From: CAXRBC01 sp041158045
GTDB lineage: Bacteria > Actinomycetota > Acidimicrobiia > Acidimicrobiales > Ilumatobacteraceae
Length of the DNA: 52,001 bases
NCBI GenBank assembly: GCA_041158045.1
Contig: JBEBCD010000039.1
Coordinates: forward strand, 1 to 52,001
Direction of reading: 5' to 3'
Shown: positions 1 through 8,837 of the stretch, in pieces
How positions within the stretch are numbered: position 1 is the stretch's first letter
Layout: the number at the start of each line of letters is the position of its first letter
Notes under the pieces: model-generated
Told to the model about the DNA's origin: nothing
The model's database searches: none
What the model saw: only the letters and a program-made list of their open reading frames with translations
Program-made: the position numbers and the translations under genes

Positions 1-896
1 GACCAGACCCTCGGAGTGTCGAAGAAGGCGAGCGCCGGCAGCGCCCACCAGAGTGCACGCGTCCCCCCGATCCGTGACGCGAGCGCGGCCGCGGCCGCAA
101 CAGCACCGAGCGCGATGAGTATTGGACCCACTTCCACGAGCGACTCGAGACGCGCGAGGCCGAGAAGATCCGAGTACGTCATCATCCAGGCGTACGACAC
201 CCAGTGGTAGTCGAGGCTCCGACCCAGCGCCAGCGGATTGTTCCAGCCGCCGAAGTCCACGGCGGCGCGACCGACGAACTCGAGATAGATCTGTTCGAAC
301 ATCAGCGGCCGCCACGCAGTTGGTCGATTCACGACGGTGAGGACCGTCGTCCCGAGCGCGATGACGAGCGTTACCCACCTGAGCCTCCGCGACTCCGAGA
401 ACTGGTGGGCGAGTGCCACGAGATACAGCGAGCCTCCCACGGGCAGCGTCCAGTACCACTGCGGCCCGAGGATCACCAGCGCCGCCGACCATGCGAGCCA
501 CAACTCCGCCGTCGACGGGAGCACGTCACGCAAGCTCGGCCTCGTCCTCGCGACGTCGAGGAATGCGGCGCCGATGATCGCGGACCACCAGATGAGCGGT
601 GCGACTCCGAGTGCCGCGCGCAGTTGACCCGCAACCACGATGCCGACGAGTCCGATGACGAAGCCCATCCCGAGTCGCTCCCAGGGCGACGATGATCGGG
701 ACGGCGTCAGCCGACCCCACACCGACGCACCCCAGACCGTCTGCAGCAGCACGAGCGCAGAGGCACCCACCGACGAGAACATCGAGACGTCGGCCAATGC
801 GAAGGTGAGCGACAGCGAAGCGAAGACCACGCCAGCCGAGACCGCGCCCGGGCGGACGTATCGGACCGTGGACCCCGGAGTACCGGGCGCCGTCAT
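1..896 (-). CDS. Polytopic membrane protein, N-terminal part (runs off left edge)
   Basis: An open frame starts at ATG 896 and continues without a stop to base 1, giving 298 residues with the C-terminus outside the window. The translation (MTAPGTPGSTVRYVRPG...) is rich in hydrophobic segments: about six to eight likely membrane spans, at roughly residues 17-32, 74-104, 130-165, 173-188 and 250-290. A loop carries WNNPLALGRSLDYHWVSYAW; similar aromatic and His-containing loops occur in membrane glycosyltransferases and related integral membrane proteins, but no family is assigned. It starts 7 bases after the stop of the mycoredoxin gene on the same strand. Its codons (AAT, CAA, ATA, TAT, CTT) are less GC-biased than those of its neighbours, so it may belong to a different, possibly acquired segment. 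It is clearly coding; its function is unknown. Confidence 0.75.
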   Translation of the reverse strand, partial: MTAPGTPGSTVRYVRPGAVSAGVVFASLSLTFALADVSMFSSVGASALVLLQTVWGASVWGRLTPSRSSSPWERLGMGFVIGLVGIVVAGQLRAALGVAPLIWWSAIIGAAFLDVARTRPSLRDVLPSTAELWLAWSAALVILGPQWYWTLPVGGSLYLVALAHQFSESRRLRWVTLVIALGTTVLTVVNRPTAWRPLMFEQIYLEFVGRAAVDFGGWNNPLALGRSLDYHWVSYAWMMTYSDLLGLARLESLVEVGPILIALGAVAAAAALASRIGGTRALWWALPALAFFDTPRVW

Positions 897-903
897 GGCT
901 GGC

Positions 904-1233
904 TCAGGCGGAGAGCTTGGCGGTGAGGCGGGCGAGCGGGGGGTTGGTCATCGCCTCGCCGTCCGGGAAGACGACCGTCGGGACCGTCTGGTTGCCACCG
1001 TTGATGCGCATCACGACGTCCGCCGCGTCCGGGTCGCGCTCGATGTCGATCTCCGTGAAGACGATCCCCTCGCGGGCCAGCATCGACTTGAGGCGCATGC
1101 AGTAGCCGCACCACGGCGTCGTGTACATGGTGAATGCCGGCGCCGCGCTGGCGCCTGTCGCGGGCGTCGCGCCCGGAGCCGTCGCGGGCGTCGCGCCCGG
1201 GCCCTGCGCGGGGTCGGGGGGAGGCGTCGTCAC
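904..1233 (-). CDS. Mycoredoxin / glutaredoxin-like protein
   Basis: 109 residues from GTG 1233. The last 75 residues form a glutaredoxin fold with the redox motif WCGYC (Cys42, Cys45), a TVPTVVF cis-Pro strand, and an INGGNQTVPT loop typical of actinobacterial mycoredoxin. That enzyme reduces mycothiol mixed disulfides in the cytosol, and mshA at 28956-30188 shows that mycothiol synthesis is present. The first 33 residues are low complexity (PGATPAT repeats) and come from a 24-base tandem DNA repeat. The start overlaps the nuoN stop by GTGA, so it is translationally coupled to the complex I operon as its last gene. A thioredoxin-like alternative is less likely because the CGYC context and length fit glutaredoxins. 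Confidence 0.85.
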   Translation of the reverse strand: MTTPPPDPAQGPGATPATAPGATPATGASAAPAFTMYTTPWCGYCMRLKSMLAREGIVFTEIDIERDPDAADVVMRINGGNQTVPTVVFPDGEAMTNPPLARLTAKLSA

Positions 1234-2726
1234 GACGCGAAGGATGCCACGTCGGCGAGCAGGTCGAGGAACCAGCCCGGCACGATGCCGATCCCGAGCG
1301 TCGCCGCCACGCAGACCACGAGCACCACCCGCGACGCCGGCGGTACGGCGACCGCCGGACCGGCCGCGTCGCGCAGCCACATCGCGACGACGAGCCGCAG
1401 GTAGAGGTACGCCGCGACGACCGCCGAGAGCATCGCGACGCCGGCCAGCCAGTAGCTGCCCGCGTCGACGGCGGCACGCACGACCCCGAACTTGGCGACG
1501 AAGCCCGACGTGAGCGGCACGCCCGCCTGCGCGAGCAGCAGCACGGTGAGCGCCGACGCGAGCCACGGACTGCGCCGCCCGAGACCCTGGAAGACGTCGA
1601 CCGTCGTGGCGGCGTCGCCCTCGCCGACGACGAGCGCGACCGCGGCGAACGTGCCGAGCACGAGCAGCGCGTAGATCGCGAGGTAGCCCGCCACCGCCGC
1701 GGCGCCGGCGTCCTCCGCGAACGCGCCGCGGTGCCCGGCCGCCTCGAGGCCGACGAGCATGAACCCGGCGTGGCCGATCGAGGAGTAGGCGAGCATGCGC
1801 TTCACGTCCACCTGCACGATCGCGAGGACGGCGCCGCCGAGCAGCGTGAGCGCGCCGACGGCCCAGAGCACCGGCCGCCAGTCGTCGGCGCGCGACGGGT
1901 AGGCGACGAGCATCACCCGCACGAGCGTCGCGACGGCGGCCGCCTTGCCCGCGGACGCCATGAAGCCCGTGATCGGCGTCGGCGCGCCGTGGTACACGTC
2001 GGGCGCCCAGCTGTGGAACGGCACGAGCGACGCCTTGAACGCGAGTCCCACGAGCACCATGGCGACGCCGACGAGCAGGAGCACGTCGTTGCGGGGGACG
2101 CCGATCGACATGCCGAGCTCGCCCGAGATCGCACCGAGGCGCGTGGTGCCCGCGACGCCGTAGGTGAGGGCGACGCCGTAGAGGAAGAACGCCGATGCGA
2201 CGCCCCCGAGGATGAAGTACTTGAGCCCGGCCTCCTGGCTCTCGGTGCGCCGGCGGTTCATCGCCGCGAGCACGTAGAGCGAGAGGCTGAGCGTCTCGAG
2301 GCCGAGGAACGTCACGACGAGGTCGGTGGCGTTGGCCATCACGATCGCGCCGATCGCCGCGGTGAGCAGCAGCGCGTGGGCCTCCGGGGTCTCCGCGCGC
2401 TCGCGCCACAGCCAGTCGGAGAGCGCGAGCGAGCCGAGCACCACGGACCCCGAGACGAGGACGGTCACGAGCACCGCGTACGGGTCCCACGCGAGGGCGC
2501 CGCCGACGAGCGTCGTCGGCGAGGCGACCGCCGTCGTCCACTGCAGCGCGGCGAGCGTCGCCGCGGCGCCGGCCCCCGTGGCGGTCGCGAGCGGCAGGAG
2601 GCCGGCCCGCCAGGGCGGGGTCAGCGCCCCGACGACGAGGATCGCGAGCGCGGTGCCCGCGAGGGCGAGCAGCGGCGAGAGCGCCCACCACTGCACCGCG
2701 GGGGCCGCGAAGGTGCCGACGTCCAC
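1230..2726 (-). CDS. nuoN: NADH-quinone oxidoreductase subunit N
   Basis: 498 residues from GTG 2726, two bases after the nuoM stop. It is one of the three antiporter-like proton-pumping membrane subunits of complex I, with about 14 membrane helices. Visible family signatures are the helix with LGLETLSLSLYVLAA (conserved Glu), FKASLVPFHSWAPDVYHGAP (the conserved Lys and broken helix of the antiporter fold), and VDVKRMLAYSSIGHAG. Length matches the family. It is the last nuo gene and its TGA overlaps the mycoredoxin GTG. Confidence 0.97.
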   Translation of the reverse strand: MDVGTFAAPAVQWWALSPLLALAGTALAILVVGALTPPWRAGLLPLATATGAGAAATLAALQWTTAVASPTTLVGGALAWDPYAVLVTVLVSGSVVLGSLALSDWLWRERAETPEAHALLLTAAIGAIVMANATDLVVTFLGLETLSLSLYVLAAMNRRRTESQEAGLKYFILGGVASAFFLYGVALTYGVAGTTRLGAISGELGMSIGVPRNDVLLLVGVAMVLVGLAFKASLVPFHSWAPDVYHGAPTPITGFMASAGKAAAVATLVRVMLVAYPSRADDWRPVLWAVGALTLLGGAVLAIVQVDVKRMLAYSSIGHAGFMLVGLEAAGHRGAFAEDAGAAAVAGYLAIYALLVLGTFAAVALVVGEGDAATTVDVFQGLGRRSPWLASALTVLLLAQAGVPLTSGFVAKFGVVRAAVDAGSYWLAGVAMLSAVVAAYLYLRLVVAMWLRDAAGPAVAVPPASRVVLVVCVAATLGIGIVPGWFLDLLADVASFAS

Positions 2727-2728
2727 GC

Positions 2729-4195
2729 TCAGCCCCCCGCCACCCGCGCGATGAGCGCGTCGACGCTCGGGCGCATCCGGTCGAGCATGGGCGCCGGGTA
2801 GACGCCCGTCGCCACGATGATCGCGACGAAGACCGACATGAGCGCGCCCTCGCGCCAGGTCATCTCCGCGAACCCGCGGTTGGCCTCGTCGGGCTCGCCG
2901 TGGAAGACGCGCTGGTAGGCCCAGAGGAGATACAGCGCGGCGAGGACGACGCCGGTGGTCGCGACCACGGTCCACCAGCGGGCCGGGCCGAAGGACCCGA
3001 TGAGCACGAGGAACTCGCCGACGAAGCCGTTGAGCCCCGGCACGCCGATCGAGGAGAGCATGACGACGGTGAAGGTGCCGGCGAAGACCGGTGCCACGTG
3101 CTGCAGGCCGCGGAGGGCGTCGATCTCGCGCGTGTGGCGGCGGTCGGAGATCATGCCCACGAGGAGGAACAGCGCGCCGGTCGAGACCCCGTGGTTGACC
3201 ATCTGGATCACCGCGCCGGAGACCGCCTGCGTGGTGAGGGCGAACGTGCCGAGCACGATGAAGCCGAGGTGCGCGACGGACGAGTACGCGACGAGGCGCT
3301 TGAGGTCGCGCTGCATCGTCGCGGCGATCGCGCCGTAGACGATGCCGACGACGGCGAGGGTGAAGAAGAGCGGGCTCGCCCACCGCGCCGCCTCGGGGAA
3401 GAGCCCGATGGCGAAGCGCAGGAGGCCGTACGTGCCCATCTTCAGCAGCACCCCGGCGAGGATCACCGAGCCGCCGGTCGGCGCCTGCGTGTGGGCGTCG
3501 GGGAGCCAGGTGTGGAGCGGCACGAGCGGGACCTTGACCGCGAAGGCGAGCGCGAACGACGCGAAGAGCCAGCGGCCCTCGGCGACGGAGAACTCGGCGG
3601 CGCGCTGCAGCTCGGGTAGCGAGAACGTCACGGCCCCGACCTCGTCGCGCGCGAGCACGACCGTCGCGACGATGCCGACCAGCATGAGCGCCGAGCCGGC
3701 CATCGTGAAGATGAAGAACTTGGTGGCCGCGTAGATGCGCTCGCCGTACCCCCAGCCTCCGATGAGGAAGTACATCGGCACCAGCACGATCTCGAACATC
3801 ACGAAGAAGAGGAACAGGTCAAGCGAGAGGAACGACCCCATCACCCCGGCCTCGAGGAGCAGCATCCACGCGAGGTACCGGCGCTCGTCGTGGTGCGGGT
3901 CGACGCCGACGATGACGAGGGGGAACAGGAGCGCCGTGAGGACCACGAGGAACAGCGAGATGCCGTCGACCCCGAGGTGCCAGGAGATCCCCCACTGCGC
4001 GATCCAGGCACGGTGCTCGACGAACTGGAAGGCCGCGGAGCCCGGGTCGAACTCGGCGAGCATCCGCACCGCCACCGCGAGCGTCGCGACCGACGACACG
4101 ACGGCGACGAGCCGCGTCCACTCGGGCCGCGCGCGCCCGACGAGCGCGACGACGAGGGCCGAGACCGCCGGGACGAGGATGAGCGCGCCGAGCAT
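2729..4195 (-). CDS. nuoM: NADH-quinone oxidoreductase subunit M
   Basis: 488 residues from ATG 4195, sharing one base with the nuoL stop (TGATG). Antiporter-like proton-pumping subunit of complex I. Signatures: FEIVLVPMYFLIGGWG (helix 5 Glu), KVPLVPLHTWLPDAHTQAP, and RDLKRLVAYSSVAHLGF. About 14 membrane helices, standard length. Function in the membrane arm is well established for the family. Confidence 0.97.
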   Translation of the reverse strand: MLGALILVPAVSALVVALVGRARPEWTRLVAVVSSVATLAVAVRMLAEFDPGSAAFQFVEHRAWIAQWGISWHLGVDGISLFLVVLTALLFPLVIVGVDPHHDERRYLAWMLLLEAGVMGSFLSLDLFLFFVMFEIVLVPMYFLIGGWGYGERIYAATKFFIFTMAGSALMLVGIVATVVLARDEVGAVTFSLPELQRAAEFSVAEGRWLFASFALAFAVKVPLVPLHTWLPDAHTQAPTGGSVILAGVLLKMGTYGLLRFAIGLFPEAARWASPLFFTLAVVGIVYGAIAATMQRDLKRLVAYSSVAHLGFIVLGTFALTTQAVSGAVIQMVNHGVSTGALFLLVGMISDRRHTREIDALRGLQHVAPVFAGTFTVVMLSSIGVPGLNGFVGEFLVLIGSFGPARWWTVVATTGVVLAALYLLWAYQRVFHGEPDEANRGFAEMTWREGALMSVFVAIIVATGVYPAPMLDRMRPSVDALIARVAGG

Positions 4196-6105
4196 CAGGC
4201 CATGCCCCTCGCGAGGAACCACGCCAGCACGAGCACGGCGCCCGCACCGACGATGAGCGCGTAGGTGCGCACGTAGCCCGTCTGTACGCGACGGATCGCG
4301 GCCCCGGCGTCGCGCACGAGCCAGGCGACGCCGTTGACGACGCCGTCGACGACGGTCGCGTCGAACCAGGCGACCCCGCGGAAGGCGGCGGCACCCGGCC
4401 CCCCGACGAGCCGCGCCGCGGCCGCGTCGTAGCGCCATGCCTCCTCGAGGATGCGCGGCTCGACGGCCCTCGCGCGGCGCGCGCCGTAGACGACGACCGC
4501 GCCCGCGATGCCGACCGCGGCCACGACAACGGCGACCGCGAGGAGCAGCCACTTGTGGGCGTAGGCCCAGGTGCCGGAGATCGACGCCTCGCCGGCCTCG
4601 ACCACCGGCTCGAGCCAGTGCTCGAGGAAGTGCAGGTCCTTGGAGAACGGCAGCTGCATCGCGCCGCCGACGATCGACAGCCCGGCCAGCACGACGAGCG
4701 GCGCGAGCATCGACGCCGGGCTCTCGTGCGGCGCCGCGTCGCCGTGCGCCCCGTGGTCGGCGGCGCGGCTCGTCCAGCGCGGCTCGCCGAAGAAGACGAG
4801 GACGACCTGGCGCGTCATGTAGTACGCGGTGAGGAGCGCCGTGACGAGGCCGACCGCCCAGAGGACCGGGCTCTTCGCGTGGACGTACAGGAGGATCTCG
4901 TCCTTGGACCAGAACCCCGCGAAGGGCGGCACGCCCGCGATCGCCAGCCACCCGACGATGAACGTCCCGGCCGTGACCGGCATCGCGGCGCGCAGGGCGC
5001 CCATCCGGCGCATGTCCTGCTCGTGGTGCATGCCGTGGATCACGGATCCCGACCCGAGGAACAGGAGCGCCTTGAAGAACGCGTGGGTCACCATGTGGAA
5101 GATCGCGGCGACGTACGCCCCGGACCCGACGGCGAGGAACATGTAGCCGAGCTGCGAGATGGTGCTGTAGGCGAGCACGCGCTTGATGTCGTGCTGCGCG
5201 ACGGCGATCGTGGCGGCGAAGAGCGCGGTGCCCGCGCCGACGACGGCGACGAGGGTCGGCGCCCAGTCGTGGGAGGCGGCGAGCACCGGGTTGAGTCGCG
5301 TCATGAGGAAGACGCCGGCGGTCACCATCGTCGCGGCGTGGATGAGGGCCGAGACCGGCGTCGGGCCCTCCATGGCGTCGGGCAGCCAGAGGTGGAGCGG
5401 GAGCTGCGCGCTCTTGCCGCAGGCGCCGAGGAAGGCGAGGAGTGCGATCGCCGTCGCCGTCGATCCCGCGAGCTCGCCCGCGTGGGCCGCGTGCCCGAGC
5501 TCGGCGTAGGAGAGCGACCCGACGGACGAGAACGCGAGGAACATCGCCGTCATGACGCCCACGTCGCCGATCCGGTTGGTCACGAAGGCCTTCTTGCCCG
5601 CGACCGCGGCGCTCGCGCGCTCGTGCCAGAAGGAGATGAGGAGGTAGCTGCACGTCCCGACGCCCTCCCACCCGAGGAACGTGACGAGGAGGTTCTCCCC
5701 CAGCACGAGCATGAGCATGCTGAACACGAAGAGGTTGAGGTACAGGAAGAACTTGGGGTACCGCGCGTCGCCGTGCATGTAGCCGGTGGCGTAGAGGTGG
5801 ATGAGCGCGCCGATGCCGGTGACGAAGAGCGCCATCACGACGCTCAACTGGTCGACGAGCAGTGCGGCCTCGACGCGCAGGTCGCCGACGACGATCCAGT
5901 CGAACATCCGCACCACGTGGGCGCGCTCCTCCGCCGGCAGACCGAGCATCTCCAGCCAGATCGCGACCGTGACCGCGAAGGCGCCGGCCACCATCGCCGT
6001 GGCCAGCCAGCCCGCCCGCGGATCGCCGAGTCGCCGCCCGAGGGGCACGAGCACCGCGACGCCGACGAGCGGCAGCAGCGGGACGAGCCAGGCGAGATCG
6101 ATCAC
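4195..6105 (-). CDS. nuoL: NADH-quinone oxidoreductase subunit L
   Basis: 636 residues from GTG 6105. The most distal antiporter-like subunit of complex I, with the long lateral helix at its C-terminus. Signatures: GWEGVGTCSYLLISFWHE (helix 5 Glu), KSAQLPLHLWLPDAMEGPTP, HDIKRVLAYSTISQLGYMF, and a C-terminal extension of about 130 residues ending in a transmembrane anchor (ALIVGAGAVLVLAWFLA). It lies 10 bases after the nuoK stop. Confidence 0.97.
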   Translation of the reverse strand: MIDLAWLVPLLPLVGVAVLVPLGRRLGDPRAGWLATAMVAGAFAVTVAIWLEMLGLPAEERAHVVRMFDWIVVGDLRVEAALLVDQLSVVMALFVTGIGALIHLYATGYMHGDARYPKFFLYLNLFVFSMLMLVLGENLLVTFLGWEGVGTCSYLLISFWHERASAAVAGKKAFVTNRIGDVGVMTAMFLAFSSVGSLSYAELGHAAHAGELAGSTATAIALLAFLGACGKSAQLPLHLWLPDAMEGPTPVSALIHAATMVTAGVFLMTRLNPVLAASHDWAPTLVAVVGAGTALFAATIAVAQHDIKRVLAYSTISQLGYMFLAVGSGAYVAAIFHMVTHAFFKALLFLGSGSVIHGMHHEQDMRRMGALRAAMPVTAGTFIVGWLAIAGVPPFAGFWSKDEILLYVHAKSPVLWAVGLVTALLTAYYMTRQVVLVFFGEPRWTSRAADHGAHGDAAPHESPASMLAPLVVLAGLSIVGGAMQLPFSKDLHFLEHWLEPVVEAGEASISGTWAYAHKWLLLAVAVVVAAVGIAGAVVVYGARRARAVEPRILEEAWRYDAAAARLVGGPGAAAFRGVAWFDATVVDGVVNGVAWLVRDAGAAIRRVQTGYVRTYALIVGAGAVLVLAWFLARGMA

Positions 6106-6115
6106 GGCCGGCCCC

Positions 6116-6442
6116 TCAGCCCCGCAGCGCCGACAGGTCGTCGGCGTCCACGGAGCTCCGCTGACGCATGATCGCCACGACGATCGCGAGACCGACCGTC
6201 ACCTCGGCCGCGGCGACGACCATGACGAAGAGGACCGTGGTGCGGCCGGCGACGTCGGCGAGGCGGGAGGCGAGCGTGATGAACGTGAGGTTGACCGCGT
6301 TGAGCATCAGCTCGACGCACATGAGCATGACGAGCGGGTTGCGCCGGACCATCACGCCGAAGAGCCCGACGCCGAACAGCAGGGCGGCGACGACGAGGTA
6401 CCACGATGCCGTCACCGCGACGCCGAACACGGGCACGCTCAC
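6116..6442 (-). CDS. nuoK: NADH-quinone oxidoreductase subunit K
   Basis: 108 residues from GTG 6442, which overlaps the nuoJ stop (GTGA). A small three-helix subunit of the complex I membrane arm. The second helix contains MLMCVELMLNAVNLTF with the conserved proton-path Glu, and a second acidic residue lies in AAAEVTVGLAIVVAI. Length and hydropathy match the family. Confidence 0.95.
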   Translation of the reverse strand: MSVPVFGVAVTASWYLVVAALLFGVGLFGVMVRRNPLVMLMCVELMLNAVNLTFITLASRLADVAGRTTVLFVMVVAAAEVTVGLAIVVAIMRQRSSVDADDLSALRG

Positions 6443-6972
6443 CGCCCGGCCCCGGTGCCGAGGCGACGGCGGGTCATGAGCACGGTGCCCACGACCGCGA
6501 CGACGAGGAGGATCGAGGTGACCTCGAAGGCCACGACGTAGTCGCCGAAGACGGAGCGCGCGATCTCGACCACGTCGGCGTCCCCCGACGCCGCGTCGGG
6601 CGCGGAGCCGGCCCGGTCCCGCACCGCGGCCGCGCCGTCCACCACCGCGGCGACCAGCACCGCGGCCGCGCCCAGCGCGACGACGAGGGCGAGCGGACGT
6701 TGCGCGGTGAGCGGCTCGGTCCGCACGTCCTCGGCGCGGTCGACGCCGAGCAGCATGATGACGAAGAGGAACAGCACGACGATCGCGCCCGCGTAGACGA
6801 TCACCTGGACCGCCGCGACGAAGTAGGCGCCCTGCGCGACGAACATCACCGCGACGCCGAACAGCGTGAGCACGAGGCTGAGCGCCGCGTGCACCGGGTT
6901 GGACCGCGTGATGACCCCGGCCGCGCCGACGAGCACCATCGCCGCCGCGCAGACGAAGACCGCGAGCTCCAC
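6439..6972 (-). CDS. nuoJ: NADH-quinone oxidoreductase subunit J
   Basis: 177 residues from GTG 6972, directly abutting the nuoI stop. Five predicted membrane helices. The third helix, AAVQVIVYAGAIVVLFLFVIML, is the family signature; in related enzymes it contains the pi-bulge that couples quinone reduction to proton pumping. The hydrophilic segment between helices 4 and 5 is Ala/Asp-rich and variable. Confidence 0.94.
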   Translation of the reverse strand: MELAVFVCAAAMVLVGAAGVITRSNPVHAALSLVLTLFGVAVMFVAQGAYFVAAVQVIVYAGAIVVLFLFVIMLLGVDRAEDVRTEPLTAQRPLALVVALGAAAVLVAAVVDGAAAVRDRAGSAPDAASGDADVVEIARSVFGDYVVAFEVTSILLVVAVVGTVLMTRRRLGTGAGR

Positions 6973-7620
6973 TCAGGACGCTCCGTCGCGGGCGTCGGGG
7001 GGCTCGGGCGGGCGCACGCCGTAGCCGAGCTCGCCGCTCCAGCCGGCACGGCCGGCGAAGGTGGCGTCGCCCGACGGCGCGGTCGCGCGCATCCAGCCGG
7101 AGGTGTGGGCGTCCTCGCCGTCGCGCCAGTCCTCCCACGGGAGGCGCTGCGGGCGCCCGTCGTCGCCGACGAGCAGCTCCGACTTGGTGTAGATCGCGTC
7201 GCGACGGCTCGTGAACGAGAACTCGAAGAGCTTGGACTCGGTGATGGCCTCCGTCGGGCAGGCCTCGACGCACAGGTCGCAGTGGATGCACCGCAGGTAG
7301 TTGATCTCGTAGATCCACCCGAAGCGCTCGCCCGGCGACGTGGGGTGCTCCGGGTCGTTGTCGGCGCCGCGCACGTGGATGCACTTGGCGGGGCAGACGG
7401 CGGCGCACAGCTCGCAGCCGATGCACTTCTCCATGCCGTCCTCGTAGCGGTTGAGCACGTGGCGGCCGTGGAGGCGCTCGGGCTTGGGGACCTTCTCGTC
7501 GCGGGCGGCGGCGCGGCGCGGGCGACGGCGGAAGACGCGCCCGCCCGAGTACTGCGTCGTGACGCGGTTGCGCCGACCGTGCTGCCGGATGGTGACGAGG
7601 AAGCCGCCGAGGAGCCCCAT
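6973..7620 (-). CDS. nuoI: NADH-quinone oxidoreductase subunit I (8Fe ferredoxin subunit)
   Basis: 215 residues from ATG 7620, sharing one base with the nuoH stop. It carries the two [4Fe-4S] clusters N6a and N6b of complex I in the motifs CIGCELCAAVCPAKC and CIHCDLCVEACP. The N-terminal amphipathic segment (GLLGGFLVTIRQHGRRN) probably lies along the membrane. The C-terminal tail of about 60 residues, rich in Trp and charged residues, is typical of actinobacterial NuoI. Confidence 0.96.
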   Translation of the reverse strand: MGLLGGFLVTIRQHGRRNRVTTQYSGGRVFRRRPRRAAARDEKVPKPERLHGRHVLNRYEDGMEKCIGCELCAAVCPAKCIHVRGADNDPEHPTSPGERFGWIYEINYLRCIHCDLCVEACPTEAITESKLFEFSFTSRRDAIYTKSELLVGDDGRPQRLPWEDWRDGEDAHTSGWMRATAPSGDATFAGRAGWSGELGYGVRPPEPPDARDGAS

Positions 7621-8837
7621 CAGAACGCCACCCCCTCGCGCGCCCGGTCGGCGTCGCTGCGGGCGAACGCGGCGCGCAGGAGGATCCAGCCCACGCTGAG
7701 CACGACGATGCACGCCGAGGTCGCGACGAGCACGTCCCAGTCCATCGCGCGCGCGAGGCGCTGCGTGGCGAGGAGGAGGAACCAGGCGAACGATGCGGGG
7801 ATGAGGACCTTCCAGCCGAGGTCCATGAGCTGGTCGTAGCGGAGGCGCGGCAGCGTGGCGCGGAACCAGACGTACGCATAGAGGAACGCCAGCACCTTGA
7901 GGAGCAGCCACAGCGTGCCCTCGAGCGCGTTGGGCACGAGGGGGACGTCCAGCGTGACCCCGCGCAGCGAGGGCGGCTGCGGCCCGCCGAAGAAGAGCGT
8001 CACCATGAGCGCCGACATCGTCACGGTGTTCATGAACTCGGCGAGGTAGAAGAGCGAGAAGCGGATCGAGGAGTACTCGGTGTTGAAGCCGCCGACGAGC
8101 TCCTGCTCGGCCTCGACGAGGTCGAACGGCGGGCGGTTGAGCTCCGCCGTCGCCGCGACGAGGAAGACGACGAAGGGCACGACGCCCGTCGCCACGACGT
8201 GCCAGTCGGCGAGGGTCGACTGGGCCGCCACGATGCCGCTCGTGGACAGCGTGCCGGCCACGAGCAGCACGCTCGCGAGCGAGAGCCCGAGCGCGGCCTC
8301 GTAGCTCACCATCTGCGCGGACGCGCGGACGGACCCGAGTAGCGGGTACTTGGAGCCGCTCGCCCAGCCCGCGAGCATGATGCCGTAGACCGCGATCGAC
8401 GAGATCGCGAGCGCGAAGAGCACGCCGACGTGCGGGTCGGCGAGCTGCACGCGGGTCACCTGTCCGAACCACGTGACCTCCCCCGTGCGCCCGTCGCGGA
8501 AGTCGCCGCCGAGCGGGATGATCGCGAACGACAGGAACGCCGGCACGAAGGCAAGGAACGGCGCGAGGCGGAAGACGAAGCGGTCCGCGCGGTCGGGGAC
8601 GATGTCCTCCTTGAAGAACAGCTTGATGCCGTCCGCGAGCGTCTGCAGGAGCCCGAACGGGCCGGCCTTGTTGGGCCCGACGCGGTTCTGCATGCCGGCC
8701 ACGACCTTGCGCTCGAACCAGACCATCAGCATCGTCGCGACGAGCCCCGCCGCGAAGACGGCGAGGACCTTGAGGCCGACGATCGCGAGCGGCGCCCAGC
8801 GCAGGTCGCCGGAGAGCATCTCGTCGAGCGCGATCAC
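7620..8837 (-). CDS. nuoH: NADH-quinone oxidoreductase subunit H
   Basis: 405 residues from GTG 8837, overlapping the nuoG stop by GTGA. A membrane subunit with eight helices that forms part of the quinone chamber. Signatures are VWFERKVVAGMQNRVGPNKAG in loop 1 and AELNRPPFDLVEAEQELVGGF, whose acidic residues link the quinone site to the membrane arm. Length is normal for the family. Confidence 0.97.
   Translation of the reverse strand: MIALDEMLSGDLRWAPLAIVGLKVLAVFAAGLVATMLMVWFERKVVAGMQNRVGPNKAGPFGLLQTLADGIKLFFKEDIVPDRADRFVFRLAPFLAFVPAFLSFAIIPLGGDFRDGRTGEVTWFGQVTRVQLADPHVGVLFALAISSIAVYGIMLAGWASGSKYPLLGSVRASAQMVSYEAALGLSLASVLLVAGTLSTSGIVAAQSTLADWHVVATGVVPFVVFLVAATAELNRPPFDLVEAEQELVGGFNTEYSSIRFSLFYLAEFMNTVTMSALMVTLFFGGPQPPSLRGVTLDVPLVPNALEGTLWLLLKVLAFLYAYVWFRATLPRLRYDQLMDLGWKVLIPASFAWFLLLATQRLARAMDWDVLVATSACIVVLSVGWILLRAAFARSDADRAREGVAF

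Noticed and set aside
1134..2801. Long open frame on the plus strand opposite nuoN
   Set aside because: Arg/Glu/His-rich, no family pattern, and exactly antisense to a clear nuoN; a product of high G+C at third positions.
4555..6171. 538-residue plus-strand frame opposite nuoL
   Set aside because: Antisense shadow of nuoL; repetitive Asp/Arg/Glu/His without a start context.
7205..7225. CTCGTGAACGAG in nuoI as a Rex site
   Set aside because: Inside a coding region, with half-sites only two bases apart; not the operator geometry.
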